Source: Streptomyces tubercidicus
GTDB lineage: Bacteria; Actinomycetota; Actinomycetes; Streptomycetales; Streptomycetaceae
Reading direction: 5' to 3'
Length of the DNA stretch: 64,000 bases
Assembly: GCF_027497495.1 (NCBI RefSeq)
Contig: NZ_CP114205.1
Span: 3,534,001-3,598,000 of the forward strand
Shown: in pieces, positions 63,828-64,000 of the stretch
How positions within the stretch are numbered: the stretch's first letter is position 1
Layout: every line of letters starts with the position of its first letter
Program-made: the position numbers and the translations under genes
Notes under the pieces: generated by a model
What the model was told of the DNA's origin: nothing
Seen by the model: the letters and a program-made list of their open reading frames with translations, nothing else
Database searches by the model: none

Positions 63828-64000
63828 ATGAAGCGCACCACGAGCATCGCCCGGCGTCACAAGACGGCCGTCAGCGCGGCACTGGCCTGTGTCGCCGTCC
63901 TCGGTACGGTCGCCACCGCCACCGGGGCGCAGGCCGCCACGGCCTCGGAGCAGGGCTCGGGCGTCGTCCGCACCGACAACACCCCCTACGTCATGAACCA
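63828..64000 (+). CDS. Secreted protein, 5' end only (cut by window edge)
   Basis: The reading frame opens with an ATG at 63828 preceded by GGAGCGAG. The visible ~57 residues are a signal peptide (basic start, hydrophobic AVSAALACVAVLGTVATA, Ala-X-Ala cleavage near AQA) and the mature start ATASEQGSGVVRTDN. I cannot name the family from this part. Confidence 0.75.
   Translation, partial: MKRTTSIARRHKTAVSAALACVAVLGTVATATGAQAATASEQGSGVVRTDNTPYVMN

Overview
The window is chromosomal DNA of a Streptomyces. GC content is very high with third-position GC bias throughout. The gene order of the folate/ftsH block, the zinc-free ribosomal protein cluster and the chaplin/rodlin coat-protein genes is typical of that genus. 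No rRNA, tRNA, CRISPR array or complete insertion sequence was found.

Layout. 1-3072: panC (cut by the left edge), a DUF2520 Rossmann protein and a threonine-aldolase-like PLP enzyme. 3058-7032: a degenerate tandem repeat, a small unknown gene, an ArsR-type regulator and a NarL/DesK-type two-component pair. 7187-9483: a MidA/NDUFAF7-like methyltransferase directly followed by an orphan nuoD. 9709-26444: housekeeping block with a coiled-coil membrane protein, DUF3180, folK-folB-(NTF2-like)-folP, a DUF2156 lysyltransferase-like membrane protein, an esterase, folE, ftsH, hpt, tilS, a zincin, dacB and ppa.

26649-29923 is the most interesting accessory region. It is a leftward array of an IS3-OrfA-like HTH protein, an alpha/beta hydrolase, a one-TM SdpA/DUF5819-like protein, an overlooked 40-residue peptide gene and an HTTM/SdpB-like membrane protein. 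I interpret it as a candidate peptide-toxin, peptide-signal or RiPP-like system.

30353-40303 holds transport and metabolism genes: a ThrE-type exporter, DedA, a YbjQ-like protein, tipA with its operator, LysE, a WrbA-like flavoprotein followed closely by glutamate decarboxylase, PadR, DinB and an aldehyde dehydrogenase. 40387-42344 is a WhiJ-like regulatory trio of an XRE regulator (frameshifted here), an ATP-binding protein and a DUF397 protein. The last two share a 28-bp upstream element. 42726-45207 is a divergent zinc-starvation cluster with cysteine-poor S18, L31B, L33, L28 and S14 plus a CobW-like protein. A Zur-like box sits between rpmG and rpmB, and a TatA and a nitrilase-family gene follow.

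46788-51120 is a surface-coat island with one cell-wall-anchored chaplin, two short chaplins, three rodlins and a small secreted protein. These proteins make the hydrophobic aerial hyphal and spore sheath. 51657-64000 contains a family A DNA polymerase, an HSL-type hydrolase, TetR with a divergent CrtA-like gene, RidA, GNAT, a membrane acyltransferase, a GDPD, a second two-component pair, a lipoprotein and the start of a secreted protein. This right-hand part is rich in simple tandem repeats.
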